A stretch of DNA of 64,000 nucleotides, taken from positions 2,501-66,500 of the forward strand of contig NC_061124.1 in the NCBI RefSeq assembly GCF_905220365.1. Reading direction: 5' to 3'. This DNA is from Vanessa cardui. Its lineage: Eukaryota; Arthropoda; Insecta; Lepidoptera; Nymphalidae. Under the pieces are notes generated by a model. It worked only from the letters and a program-made list of their open reading frames with translations. It made no database searches and was not told the DNA's origin. Position 1 is the first letter of the stretch; each line of letters opens with the position of its first letter. The position numbers and the translations under genes were made by a program. This document shows, piece after piece, positions 34,551 to 45,412 of this stretch.

Positions 34551-35084
34551 AAATAAAACAAAACACATCACCGAGTCTTTTAAATTTTTACGAATCACAT
34601 TTTGTCTCATCAATCACACGATACGAATATAATGAGTACAATAGTCCTACTTTTAATTGACTTTGCCATCAAAGCACCAAACGAACTGAGAACTAATCGC
34701 TTCACGGAGTCTTTAAGCCCGCTTACAATTCTAATTTATTTGACTATGCCTTGTTAATTTTCTGACAGTCAAATCAAAACTGTACTTTTGTATAATAAAT
34801 CTTAATTATTTCTACATACGTTACAAGTGGTAGCTCGTCTGGGTAGATATCACCCAGTCATCATTCTCAGATCATAGACACATATTTAGCACTAATTCTT
34901 TCAAAACTACTAGACCGGAGTGCCAGGACGCGCATCTAGCCTAGTGTCGCTGCCAACAAAGCCAAAACAATAGAGAAACATGAAGAGCAACAAGCAGAAA
35001 TAGTTGTCAGGCGCCTCCGCGTCTCAGTGACGCGTTTATTTCTGAACGAGCAGCTGCTCTTTCAAGAAGTCTCAGCGAATATGA
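34551..35084. other. Unique DNA with one repeat scrap
   Basis: About 34830-34872 (GCTCGTCTGGGTAGATATCA followed by CCCAGTCATCATTCTC) is a diverged piece of the repeat at 16346-16675. Otherwise nothing is recognised. Confidence 0.5.
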
Positions 35085-35336
35085 ATGTTTCATTTATATG
35101 ATCGGTGATGGACTGAATTTAGATTGACTATACGAGTCATAAAACTTGTTTTGGACATGATTCCGATGATGAGTATTTTTTCTAGAGAATCTATATAATT
35201 TTTGTGTTGATGGGTCCATATTGATGAACCGAATACCAAAAGAGAACATACTACGCTAGTACAAAAGACACGTGGTATAATATTTTTTAAATTCCTTATC
35301 AACACTCAATACAAAGCGATAGGCCTTATCAACAAT
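35085..35336 (-). pseudogene. Non-LTR reverse transcriptase C-terminal fragment
   Basis: The minus-strand frame 35090-35305 (71 residues) includes SVVCSLLVFGSSIWTHQHKN followed by YIDSLEKI. This is the post-catalytic signature of many LINE reverse transcriptases (the usual pattern is S-x-L-x-(Y/F)-G-S-x-(V/I)-W, then a helix ending ID-x-(L/I)-E-(K/R)-(V/I)). Upstream frame is broken near 35305. Clade assignment (Jockey/CR1-like) is tentative. No tail or target duplication seen. Confidence 0.65.
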
Positions 35337-37351
35337 ATGGTTATATGAAATTTAAAAGATAATTTGCTATCTATGTAAATGCCACGGTTTATTTGCAAAA
35401 ACTTACTAATTTCAAATAAAATTATCTTTATTAAGAAACATTCAACATTTTAACAGTGATATTCCATTCCCCATTAAGATTCCAAACAGTCATGCCTCAC
35501 GATCCCTTAACGAATTCGCTAAAACGCTTTGAATGTTACGATTTGTTTGGGTCTTAAACAAACTCCTTGAAATAGCCTTGAAGTTTACGAATTCACAGGG
35601 CGTTCGTCTTTGGGCAGCAAATCTTTGATACATTTGAAGCCGTACAATCCTCAGCGTCCATTCGGAAGCCCTCGACGATACACAGAAGGTCTCTTACTCA
35701 TGCTCGTAATGGCTTCCTTTGGCCCGACCTCCCCGAGGAGTAAACTTTGCAACACGTAGCGATTCTTGCGAGACAAACAGCCTCATCGAAAATGAAGCAC
35801 TATTTGGTTTACCACTAGATTTGTTTCTTGTATTGGTAGGAGACATGCCCAAAGAAAAATACAGTTTTTAGATCGAAAGAGTTTAATACCATAGAGATTT
35901 TTATATTAAACGCATTTATCGATGTTGAACAATTTAATCACAATTTACATATTACAAATTTCAAGGGTGTTTCGTAGCCCGATTAAATATACTTCTCAAA
36001 ATCGACTTATTAAACTACAATATAATTCGCGTTGGATACAATAGCTTTCTACAACATGTAATAATAATAATGTATGTGTATTATATGTATATATAATGTA
36101 TGAATCATCAATTCATGACCATGTGCGAGGTGAATTATGAACGAGTACCGTATTTTGGATTGACTGGTGCGCGTCCACACTTACAAAACGCGAGTTCAAA
36201 TTTGGACAAGTTCAAGGTAAGACTCACGATTTCACTATAGCGTCTCGGATCTTGGCTATTTGTAAATACGCAGTACATCAATACTAATATTATGGTAACA
36301 CGTCGCCAGCACGAAGATTGTCCGCAGCGACAGGCCGTGTCCGTGTAAGTCTCCTCTCGTACGGATCGCGTGTAAGTTATAAAATGACTTTGCGAATATA
36401 TCGGCAATAAATCAGTGTCACCGGTGGGACCGGAGCCGCGCCGGCCAGGTGTCGGCGATGGGCGCATTCGCTGACGAGGACGACGCACGCCTCTCCGTAA
36501 CGTTACAATTTCATACATCGCATCGGTTGCAAAACACACTTGTGCTCCGTTATTAAGTCTAATCTTATTAAATATTCCAAATGACACAATTTTAGTATTA
36601 TATTTGTCTGTAAAATGTAACTGCTATTTGATTACGATAAGGAAAGAACACTAGCAGGGGTCAAAATGGATGATGATGATGATTAAAATATGTTTTTGAA
36701 TAACAAATGGCCCGATTTAAGGGGGCAAGTAGGGTCAAGGGTTTGAAGATTAGGGGTAAACTTATGTATTTCGTTAAGCGGCGCGGTCTCGTTTCAGCGT
36801 TTGATGTTTAATCATTCTATATGAATAACTGAATATTTTAAAGTTGCCTGGTGTGAGCAGAAACCGCCAGCAGTAATACATAATAAGGTGTAAATATTTA
36901 AATAATTCTCAAACATTTCTTTTACGTAATAAAAACATATTTTAATTGCAAAACATAATGTATACATAAATAAACTCAAAATATATTGTCGAGGAAATTA
37001 CGAGAAGCAAAATAGTAAATGATATGTAAACGTATGCACATATAAATAAAATTGGACGATACGCTATTCCATCATTCCATTATCCAGCGACACATGAACA
37101 GTAAAACATTGCGATTAGGACATTCCAGTGACGGAGGCAATAACCGTGTTTTAATATAATCTGCTCGTATTATGTTTTCGTGAACAGGGAGGCGACGCTT
37201 TAATATCGCGGGAAGGTGACGCCCACGAGATCCATATCCGATGAATAACTACGAATTGTAGAGCGCCGGGTTTTTCAGATATTTTTGGATTACATCAAAT
37301 ATCAAATTTTTTATTTCCTCAGGAGCCAGGTGAAGGAACGCTAAAAGTATT
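35337..37351. other. Unique DNA, one long unexplained frame
   Basis: No supported gene. The 150-codon minus-strand frame at 36135-36587 is the longest outside mobile elements. It spans a CpG-rich stretch (about 36350-36500), has no recognisable domain or signal peptide, and is treated as uncertain. Confidence 0.45.
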
Positions 37352-37359
37352 ATCCACAC

Positions 37360-38511
37360 TAGTGTTGCCCAAATGCGAGAACAAGACGAGACTTAGCCAG
37401 TCTTGGTCTTGGTCTTGCGCCAATACACTTGGTCTTTGTCTTGGTCTTGCACTCCCAGTCTTGGTCTTGGTCTTGGTCTTGCAGCAAGAGTCTTGCAAGT
37501 CTTGCAATTACCTATTAGTCTATTACTATTTATTAAAGTTTATTTTAAATCTTAGAAAAACGTATTAGAATTGGAACATTGTGAGCTTGAATTAACATAG
37601 CCATAGTAAAGATCAAGCAGATTAATAAAGTATTGAAGATTTGATAAGAAATTTGAAAAATCAACTAACCTATATGTCGTTTAAAAACTTAAGAAATATA
37701 ATGACTGAATGTACAATAATAGTACCTAAGTAATTAGTTTAAAACCATATAATCAATATTATAATATATACTTACTAGATTAAATTATTATGACATCTAC
37801 TACCTATCCTTACCATTTTATCGTAATCATAATACTACTTGCGTGATCATTATAATGTATTCATTTTTATTCTAAGCACTCTAAAACTTATTTATTCTTT
37901 GGAACACCTGTAGGTACTCTTAAAATTCGAAATTATTTTGCATGAGTATACCTACGCCCTGTGGCGGCCATAAAATAGTGTCAAATGTTTTGATTCGGCG
38001 CTGCGGCAACGATTGTTGTATATGATTTCAAAAGAAGCCCCCGGCGCGTGTAGCATAACCATGTACTTCCGAAAAACGGCAAATTTCTTTGAGAAGTAAG
38101 TACAAAACCTTTGATGCCACATTATCAAAGTGACGATGATTAAAACATAACTATGCATGCCCTCAGTTTGATTTTAATGGATATTTTTTTATTCGCTATG
38201 TAGGTATGTTTATGGTATTAGTCGTAATGCGCATAGGCCCAGTTTTTCATATTCTTTGATACAGTTTTTTGCGTCTCATAGAATTCCTAAGCGTACCTAT
38301 ACACCGAATTGTTACACCTAACTACTCCGTGAAATAGCGCTAAGTCCCAGCTGCAAGACGCAAGAGTCTTGCAGGCTAAGTCTTGTTCTTGCTCAAGTCT
38401 TGCACGGTCAGTCTTGGTCTTGGTCTTGCTAAAAATATGCGGTCTTGTTCTTGCAAAAACGCAGGAACAAGACCAAGACTGCAAGACCAAGACTGAATTT
38501 GGGCAACACTA
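37360..38511. mobile_element. hAT-type non-autonomous DNA transposon with GTCTTG arrays
   Basis: The 8-bp direct repeat ATCCACAC flanks it (37352-37359 and 38512-38519). The ends are 15-bp inverted repeats TAGTGTTGCCCAAAT. An 8-bp duplication and a TAGTGTTGCC-type end fit the hAT superfamily. Just inside both ends are dense GTCTTG/CAAGAC hexamers: about 11 between 37380 and 37505, and about 11 in both orientations between 38365 and 38495. They may serve as subterminal transposase sites. The roughly 840-bp AT-rich middle has no transposase frame. Confidence 0.88.
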
Positions 38512-38519
38512 ATCCACAC

Positions 38520-41134
38520 TGAGAGATCGCATGTCATTTTAGAATATAAACGGTCATCTTGCAGTAATATGTGAATTAAAATGATGACATATTCCATGAA
38601 ACAAAATTGAAAGAAATGGAAAACTCTAAACTTGTCTGTATATACGATACTTGAATATACTCTATACTGCTAACTAATTAATTACGTCATTTTTAGTCCA
38701 CATAATAGTTTATAATCTCTTTTTTAAATTGATTTTGCATTAACTATTACAGTATGATCAATGTACATGTAATGACAATTAAATCATTTAAAGTGAACTT
38801 AATCGGATGAACCGAACGAGCCCATGTATGCGACAGTTCAAGGGGCCTCAGGCTCTCGATGCGAATTCCAATGCGAAGAGTGTCAGCCGCGCAGGACGGC
38901 GGCTAAGCGATTGGCTCCTCGAGTTGCTGAGTGCCTCTCGACCTGGCCGACGCTCAAGTCGAGACATATTATAGTCGAGTTCTAATATTACGGCAGCCTC
39001 AGAAAATCGTGTTCGTATTCAATTATTTTACTTTCAGTATGAGAACACCTTAGTATATAACTTGTTATTTATAATTAGTCCACCAAACATTTTTTTTGTA
39101 CAATTTGCGTGTCATATAAATGATGAACTCTGAAAAACTCACTGTAAAATTTATGATTACTATGAAAATCAATCGATTTTGATTTTTATACAAATGAAAA
39201 TAAAACCACAAAAAATGTCTTCGGAATAAATACTGTAATAACAACACAATGCTTTATATTTTAATAGGCTTGCCAGTAGCAGTTGTGCTACTACATGCAT
39301 ACGCAGTGAGAAGCTTAAAAACTAGACACTACTAGAAGCGGCATTTGATTTATGCGCTCTTCACGTCGATAACAAAGAGCGGTCTGCGCATTATACGAAT
39401 ATAAGAGTTGTCTGTAAATCATTCCGGTGATCGAAATGGGAAATAAACGTGTCAAATATAAAAGTGTTAGGTCAATATAAAAAAAAAACTAATTTAAACA
39501 ATGCTTACAGACAGCAGCAACGAGAGGCGTCGATGATCTAACTGATAAGTAGTAAGTAAGCAGGTTGTAAAAGGCACATAAACTTGGCCGCTACAGAGTT
39601 TAGTGCACTAGACGGATTCCTAGACAGCTCAACTACTTTATAAGTTTAGTCAATAATGATAGTGCCAGTTTCGCATCGCTCTACTCAGGCCTTAGCGACT
39701 TACGAGTAAACAACTATAGCCAATTGTAAACATCCGTAGGGCGAATAATAGTCACTAACTAAGAGAGTGAAACGCATAATGCCACAAAAATTGATCGCTG
39801 ATTTGGTGGACCTATCGATACTGTGTAAATCATTACGTTATGCATAATCCTCTAAGTTTGGAACAAGTCTATTGTAAATATTTAACATTAGTATTAATCA
39901 GGTCGAGCAACTTGATTAATACGTACGAGTGTGTCTAATGATTGTATTATATAATGTCTAATAATTGGATCCAGTAGTTTGATTAACTCATTACATTATT
40001 TCACTTGAATGGCTTAACAGTTGGCGGTGAACGGAGCACGATGGTCAAGCTAGCGAGTACACTAAAACGTAATATGTTCGATGGCCAATTTAATGTAATC
40101 GATTTAAAAATTTCTGCAGTACCTTTCGACCTGTCGCCGTCGTCGCCTCCAATGAATCTCCCCTAACTTCCTCCCGAACGTGTCCGTCTTTGTTAATAAT
40201 TGCGCGTTCGTGCCATTTGCTTAAACAAAAGGAACTCGGGAGATCAAGTTCGGCTTTACAGTATTGTGTAGATCTATTTCAAAACATGATCTGTATTGTC
40301 AGCAAGGTATAAACTGAGATATATCATAAGACGCTGTTTGCGTGTGTTCACTTTAAGCTTGTTAATCTCCCGTTGCTCGACAAACGCCTTTCCCCCGTTG
40401 AGGCGGAGGTTCAAGTTTCAAGTTAGCACGGGGAGCTGCAATAAGTAGAACTTATTTCATAGCACAGAATTTCGATATATTATGCAGGTTCCAAAACAAC
40501 GGTTATTGTCAGAAGATAAACAGATTGAGAACATGAAGACAAAGTTTGGCTTGTCTGTGTTTGAATTGATTGCTGCGGTTGGTTAATAGATAATTTTTAA
40601 CAAATGATTTTTAAAGTATATCTGCATTTGTTCTTGTTTTTAATATATAATGTTAGTTTTTAAGTTGCAAATTCTCTCACACACAAACACACGTGTCATT
40701 TTAGAAACATAAGCAGCTTCATGTATCATCATTAAGAAGTATCATCCGCATAAAAATAAAGAAGAAAAAAACAACTACAATTGTAAAGAGCATCGACAAT
40801 ATTATAAATCAAAATTAGGTTAATCTACTATCAAACCCACATCTGATCTTCGATCAAACTGTGCCTTAGGCAATAAGGCCTAGCAGAACTATTTTAACAA
40901 GTTTGGATATTGTTACGAGCTGCCTATTATTTTACATATTTGACGTGCTTATTCCTTGTTTATGAACAAGTTTGGTTCTTAGCCTGGAGCCGTGCCAACA
41001 ACAATTCTTACTGAGGATGCTTCTAAATCTAAAAAATGAAAAACTACGTACCTTTGAATTTACTTTTTAGACTCATCTTTGTTAACCCATTTTGTCAGAA
41101 AGCCCCTAGTGCTCATGACATCTATATGCACTCT
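38520..41134. other. Unique DNA, no gene seen
   Basis: No supported gene in 2.6 kb. A GC-rich block at about 38830-38970 stands out. A 10-bp inverted repeat (GTATTAATCA/TGATTAATAC) lies near 39893-39922. Confidence 0.5.
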
Positions 41135-41149
41135 ATTATACATTATTTA

Positions 41150-41282
41150 AAATAAAACTAGTTATAACGGATTTGAATCGCGTATATTAATTATTTTTAA
41201 CATCCTGACGTTTCGAGCACTTTACAGCGTTCGTGGTCACGTCACGTTATTTCAATGTGTAATCGCGAAAATTTAAGACAAC
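41150..41282 (-). mobile_element. Solo Penelope terminal unit, 133 bp
   Basis: The 15-bp direct repeat ATTATACATTATTTA flanks it exactly (41135-41149 and 41283-41297). On the minus strand it begins CTTAAATTTTCGCGATTACA, the same start as the element at 20790. It passes the GACCACGAAC / GTGCTCGAAACGTC block and ends TTATAACTAGTTTTATT, the same 3' end as at 23087. It therefore carries both termini of the element with no coding part. This is either a solo terminal repeat or an independently mobilised short unit. Confidence 0.85.
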
Positions 41283-41394
41283 ATTATACATTATTTAGTA
41301 TTCATATTTTACTATATTATATACTATATGTGTATGCACTTTTTCCACATAGCTTTATATATAACAATGTATATTTTAATGTATAGTCAATTAT

Positions 41395-41520
41395 TATAAT
41401 TATTATTCTAATTACTGCTTTCATGGTTTTCTGTGGGACCTAAACGTTGGCAGGCAGAGAATGCCTTGAGGCATAAGGTCTACCTTTTGTTCCATTCACT
41501 TTGTGGTGGTCAATAAAGTC
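41395..41520 (+). mobile_element. LINE 3'-UTR remnant
   Basis: GGCAGGCAGAGAATGCCTTG, GGCATAAGGTCTACCTTTTG and a closing AATAAAGTCTAAAATAAT resemble the 3' ends of Jockey-like LINEs of Lepidoptera, with an AATAAA signal at about 41512. No coding part is visible upstream. Confidence 0.5.
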
Positions 41521-43738
41521 TAAAATAATCTCGTTCGCATGCTTCCACTCTTTAATAATTAAGAAGCCAAAATGTACACACTACGTCATAAAACCATGTC
41601 CGCTTCTCATTTGGCCTTTCGCTGTAAAGACCTCCCTCAAGCATACAAAGAACATTTCACTCTAATGGCAAAAAGGTGTCATCAAAGTAACGATCTCTCT
41701 TTGGTAACTACAGTTTGTGTTTCGTCTCGGCGGGGCTGTGACTCTGGCGTAATGCTGGCTTAAGATTTCTTTTCGTTCTAACGTTTATATAAATAGTGAA
41801 CACGGAATAAATTGTAAAAACATATCATCCGACGACGACATATTTGAGATCAGATGGGTCCATTCGTCGTTATTATTAGTAGCGAAAAACAAACATATTC
41901 AATAGGTAAATAATATAGTATTATCAGTAAAAATATCGTGACCTGCAAAACTGCTTTTTACTAAATTGGTTTGATATAAAATCCAATAACAACAAAACAA
42001 TGTACTACAAGTGCTATTGAATAAAAGCAATTATTATTTGTTATTAAAACGATTTATCGTCAATTAACGTTATAGCTTTACGGAATTAAACGCTTGGAGT
42101 GTAATTTCATCCTTTGTATCTTGGGTCAAAATGAAAATAATGTTCATTTGAATAGGATCCCACGAGCGCTTATGAATTGTCATTTCACGTCAGTAGTTCT
42201 ATAAATATAAACAAACACATGCTATACTTTCGTCAAAGTATTCCCTTTGTTCGATTAGTTTTCATTTTAAATGGAACTATAAAATATCAATATAAAAATG
42301 TCCTCACTCATTTTGATAATTTCAGAAACTTGAATGTCTTTGAATTATGTTCCTCGTTTTAGCAATAATAGTATATCCGTCGAAGATGTTCGATAGCAGC
42401 GACTCTCTATTAGAATCACCTCTCTCAAGTAAACACTGTGATAAATTATAGAACCCACGCAAGTCAAATATATTTATAATAACAATGGTACTTAATAAAA
42501 TAATAACTGATGTCTGATGAGCCGCCACAGGCGCGAAGCCTTATGGCTCCTTTAAAAACTCGGACGAAGAGCAAAGTTCTCCCGTTTAATTAATCTGCTT
42601 AGAATATATAGGGAGGTCTCAAAAACATTCATCACTAATTTAGCTGAGTACGTGACCATGCAGTATGTGAAGACACGAGCTCAGACACATGTGTGTGTAC
42701 GTACGGCGCGAGGCCACACTCGGAATATTAAAGAGTTCTTAAAATATAAATACGCTAAATAAGTTCGTTGTGAAACGTGAAGATAAAAGATTAAATTACA
42801 ATTCCGTCTGGATCACGTCAAGGGATATGCGGGAAACCCTTTTCCTAAATTTCGTGTCAATTTTCAGGATAATAATACGAGTAAGGGTTAGATCTGATAA
42901 CACAAGGCTGATTTTCGAATTTACTTTATAAGGCTTTTTCTAATAATAGCAAAGCGAACGAAGCGCAGAGCTAAGAAGTGAGTGAAGCCTTGAATGTTTA
43001 AGACTGACGATTTCATAGAGCTACTGAAACTGTTCGAGTACGCTTATATCAAGCGTTAAAGGTATAATTAGTTGTTGATTAAATCGCGCGATGTTTACCT
43101 CCCCCGGATGCCTGCGGATCATGTCCCGCCGACTTCATTGAACGTTGCAATCTAATAGCAGAGACCCATAGGGAATATGAATAATACTCTATAAGTGGTT
43201 TTACTATAAAAATTTTAAGCATTTGACGGAAATATTGTCTTGTTTATAATAATAATCAGTCAGATAAAGTCAACAGCCTAAAAATATAACATTATTGATC
43301 ATCACTAATGTTTTTCTAACACTGAAACCCAACCATGATTAATCCGTAATCTAAACGATGACTCGTTCCTTTCAAGAACCGAGAGTGTTCGACAAACATT
43401 TAAATTAATTGCGTTTTGTTTTCTTTCAATTAATTACTACTGACTTCGGGTCTTACACTCGTAACTTCCCGAGGAATCTAATTAAGGAGGATAATTAAAA
43501 TTTCGAACTTATCAAATGAATAAAATATTCCTCACTTTATTCGGGAAACAAAATTAATATTCAATTAAAAGGAAATAATTAAAGATATTAAATGTTGGTT
43601 GGCGATAGTTAAATCTTCAGATTAATCTTTTATTACAGTTAATCTAAGTAGTTGCCCCGACTCCTCTGTCTCTTATCTTGAATGAAACGTTAATTGTACC
43701 CCTTAAATAATTCTGACTCTGGAATAAGTTCCAATCAT
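41521..43738. other. Unique DNA, no gene seen
   Basis: AT-rich, no supported gene. Frames of 60-68 codons (41572, 42177, 42322) have no motif. Confidence 0.5.
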
Positions 43739-44045
43739 CCTATGGCATAAGGTGGTCTAGGTATTAAATATTACCCCACAGATCCCAAGTTCCTGGGTAC
43801 AAAACCTAGGTCGTTTCCAAAGAACAGTAGCAGCCCGGGGTAAAGAAGCTGAGTTGGGAGTGGATACTTACCTTTTGAAGCACGGAAAGCTTTTCGGTCC
43901 TACGCCTGATCTCTTTCTGGTCGTATTTACTGTCCCATCGGATTTGGATGCCACATTGCTTGCGGACCACACCTGTGCATTACATTAATTCGCGCGCAGT
44001 AGGCCGGCAATTCTTGTGATTGCCGATGTCAGCCAGCTCACGGGA
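43739..44045 (+). mobile_element. tRNA-derived SINE, family 2
   Basis: A tRNA-like head carries TGGTCTAGGTAT (A box, about 43752) and CCTGGGTACAAAACC (decayed B box, about 43793). The body has CAGTAGCAGCCCGGGGTA, TCGGTCCTACGCCTGATCTC, CTGTCCCATCGGATT and CACACCTGTGCATTACATTA. I recognise the order as a common lepidopteran SINE. B-box changes suggest it is inactive. The 60-codon frame overlapping its end is incidental. Confidence 0.75.
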
Positions 44046-44693
44046 GCAGCTCGCCCGAAACGACGTGTAGATATACTCACGTTGTTTTGGTTTTACATTG
44101 AATCCACATTTTTTGGACACAGCTGTAGATTTGAGTATTTTGTACATAACACACATTTTGACAACACACTACTATATTATTTAATGAAATATTTTTAAAG
44201 TGCAGCAGAAGTGGCAGCTCATTTACTTTAAACAAACAAGAGTCAACGTCTACGTAGTAAGTTTACACTTTGCTTAATACCGGGACTGGGTGTGTTATGT
44301 AGAAGCTTGCTATAGATGAACTTTGAGTGCGGACATTATCATAATTCGTTACCGGTATGTACATGGCGCGCCGCCTGACACGACTCGTTAGCATAATAAC
44401 ATCACACTCGATGCGATGCGAAGAGTAATTCCATGACAGTATTTGTCAAACATTATCTGACAGTAATCTGTCGCCGGCCGGCGCGCTCCGGAGTACGGTT
44501 TCGTTTCACGTCCACGTAATCATGTTGCAGAGCTGTGCATTTCAGCGTTTTCCCAGAATATGAACCAAACATCGCTGATTTTAACTTGAAGCAAACAGTA
44601 ACAGGACCATTTTCGTACAGGTTACTCAAATAATGACATCGTTTATTATTATTATCTTTATTTATTTCCAGTAAAACGCTGTAAATAAACTAT
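44046..44693. other. Unique DNA with CpG-rich block, no gene seen
   Basis: A CpG-rich block with CGCCGGCCGGCGCG lies at about 44470. No gene is supported. Confidence 0.5.
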
Positions 44694-45059
44694 TTTTTTT
44701 ATGACATAGGTGGCAAACGAATAGGAGGCTCACCTGATGGAAAGTGACTACCACCGCCCATGGACATCTGCAACACCAGGGGGCTTGCAGGTGCGTTGTC
44801 GTATCGGTTCGGAAAAACCGCCGGCGAAAGCTGGTTCCACAAAGTGGTTGTGCGAGGCAGAAAATGTCTGAGAAATCGCGCTGTTGTGGATTTTCGGACA
44901 TCAAGGTGGTGCGGGTGAAACTTAGAATTTTGGCGAGATGTCCGAAGGTTCGAAAAATTCGGTAGAAGATACAGAGTGATCCGACATCTCTACGCAAAGC
45001 CAAAGGATCAAGGAGATCGGAAAGGGCTTGATCGTCGATAACTCGAGCCGCTCTACGTT
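44694..45059 (-). mobile_element. LINE (Jockey/CR1 group) 3' end, internally deleted
   Basis: The minus strand encodes the last part of a LINE reverse transcriptase protein (block around PHHLDVRKSTTARFL and LWNQLS) and stops at a codon complementary to 44748-44750. A 3' tail ending in poly-A (T run at 44692-44700 on plus) follows. Compared with the copy at 56738-57221 it lacks about 44 bp between GGTGCGTTG and TCGTATCGG and about 50 bp near 44950. The 113-codon minus frame follows the wrong phase for much of its length. It is 5'-truncated at about 45059. Confidence 0.78.
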
Positions 45060-45139
45060 AAATTTATATATTTACAGTGTTTAAGTAGGTACACTATATA
45101 TTTATTTGTATAATGTAGAATAAATAAACATATATCTCG

Positions 45140-45412
45140 GCTCATAGCTCTCACAGCTCGGCCCTTGGAGTAGTGGTGCTAAGCCTAAAAATCTTCATCA
45201 AAAGTGTAATACCTCGCATCATTGCCTCCACTGGTGACAGGAGGGCTCGTTTGTTTTTTGCCCAGAGGATCGGAATTGCGATTCAACGGGGAAATGCTGC
45301 TAGCATTCTTGCCTCGCGGTCAAGATTTATATAGTAACTATTTTTAATGCATATCTGTATATATTTAAGCATTTATTTATGTTAATTATTGTTTTTTTTA
45401 TTTTAGCATTAA
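45140..45412 (+). mobile_element. Interspersed repeat F, longest copy, with coding-like segment
   Basis: From 45164 the plus strand is open for over 50 codons and contains SVIPRIIASTGDRRA, FFAQRIGIAIQRGNAASIL. Related but broken sequence occurs at 23794-24010. A 3' AT-rich tail (TATATATTTAAGCATTTA) shared by all three copies follows. The protein is not identified; the pattern suggests the C-terminal end of a retroelement protein followed by its 3' UTR. Confidence 0.65.

Noticed and set aside
44400..44480. Similarity to 56160-56250 (CATGACAGTAT ... CGCCGGCCGG), suggesting a segmental duplication upstream of the two sister LINE tails
   Set aside because: The matches are short and separated by unrelated sequence; the LINE copies differ in truncation point, so independent insertion is simpler.
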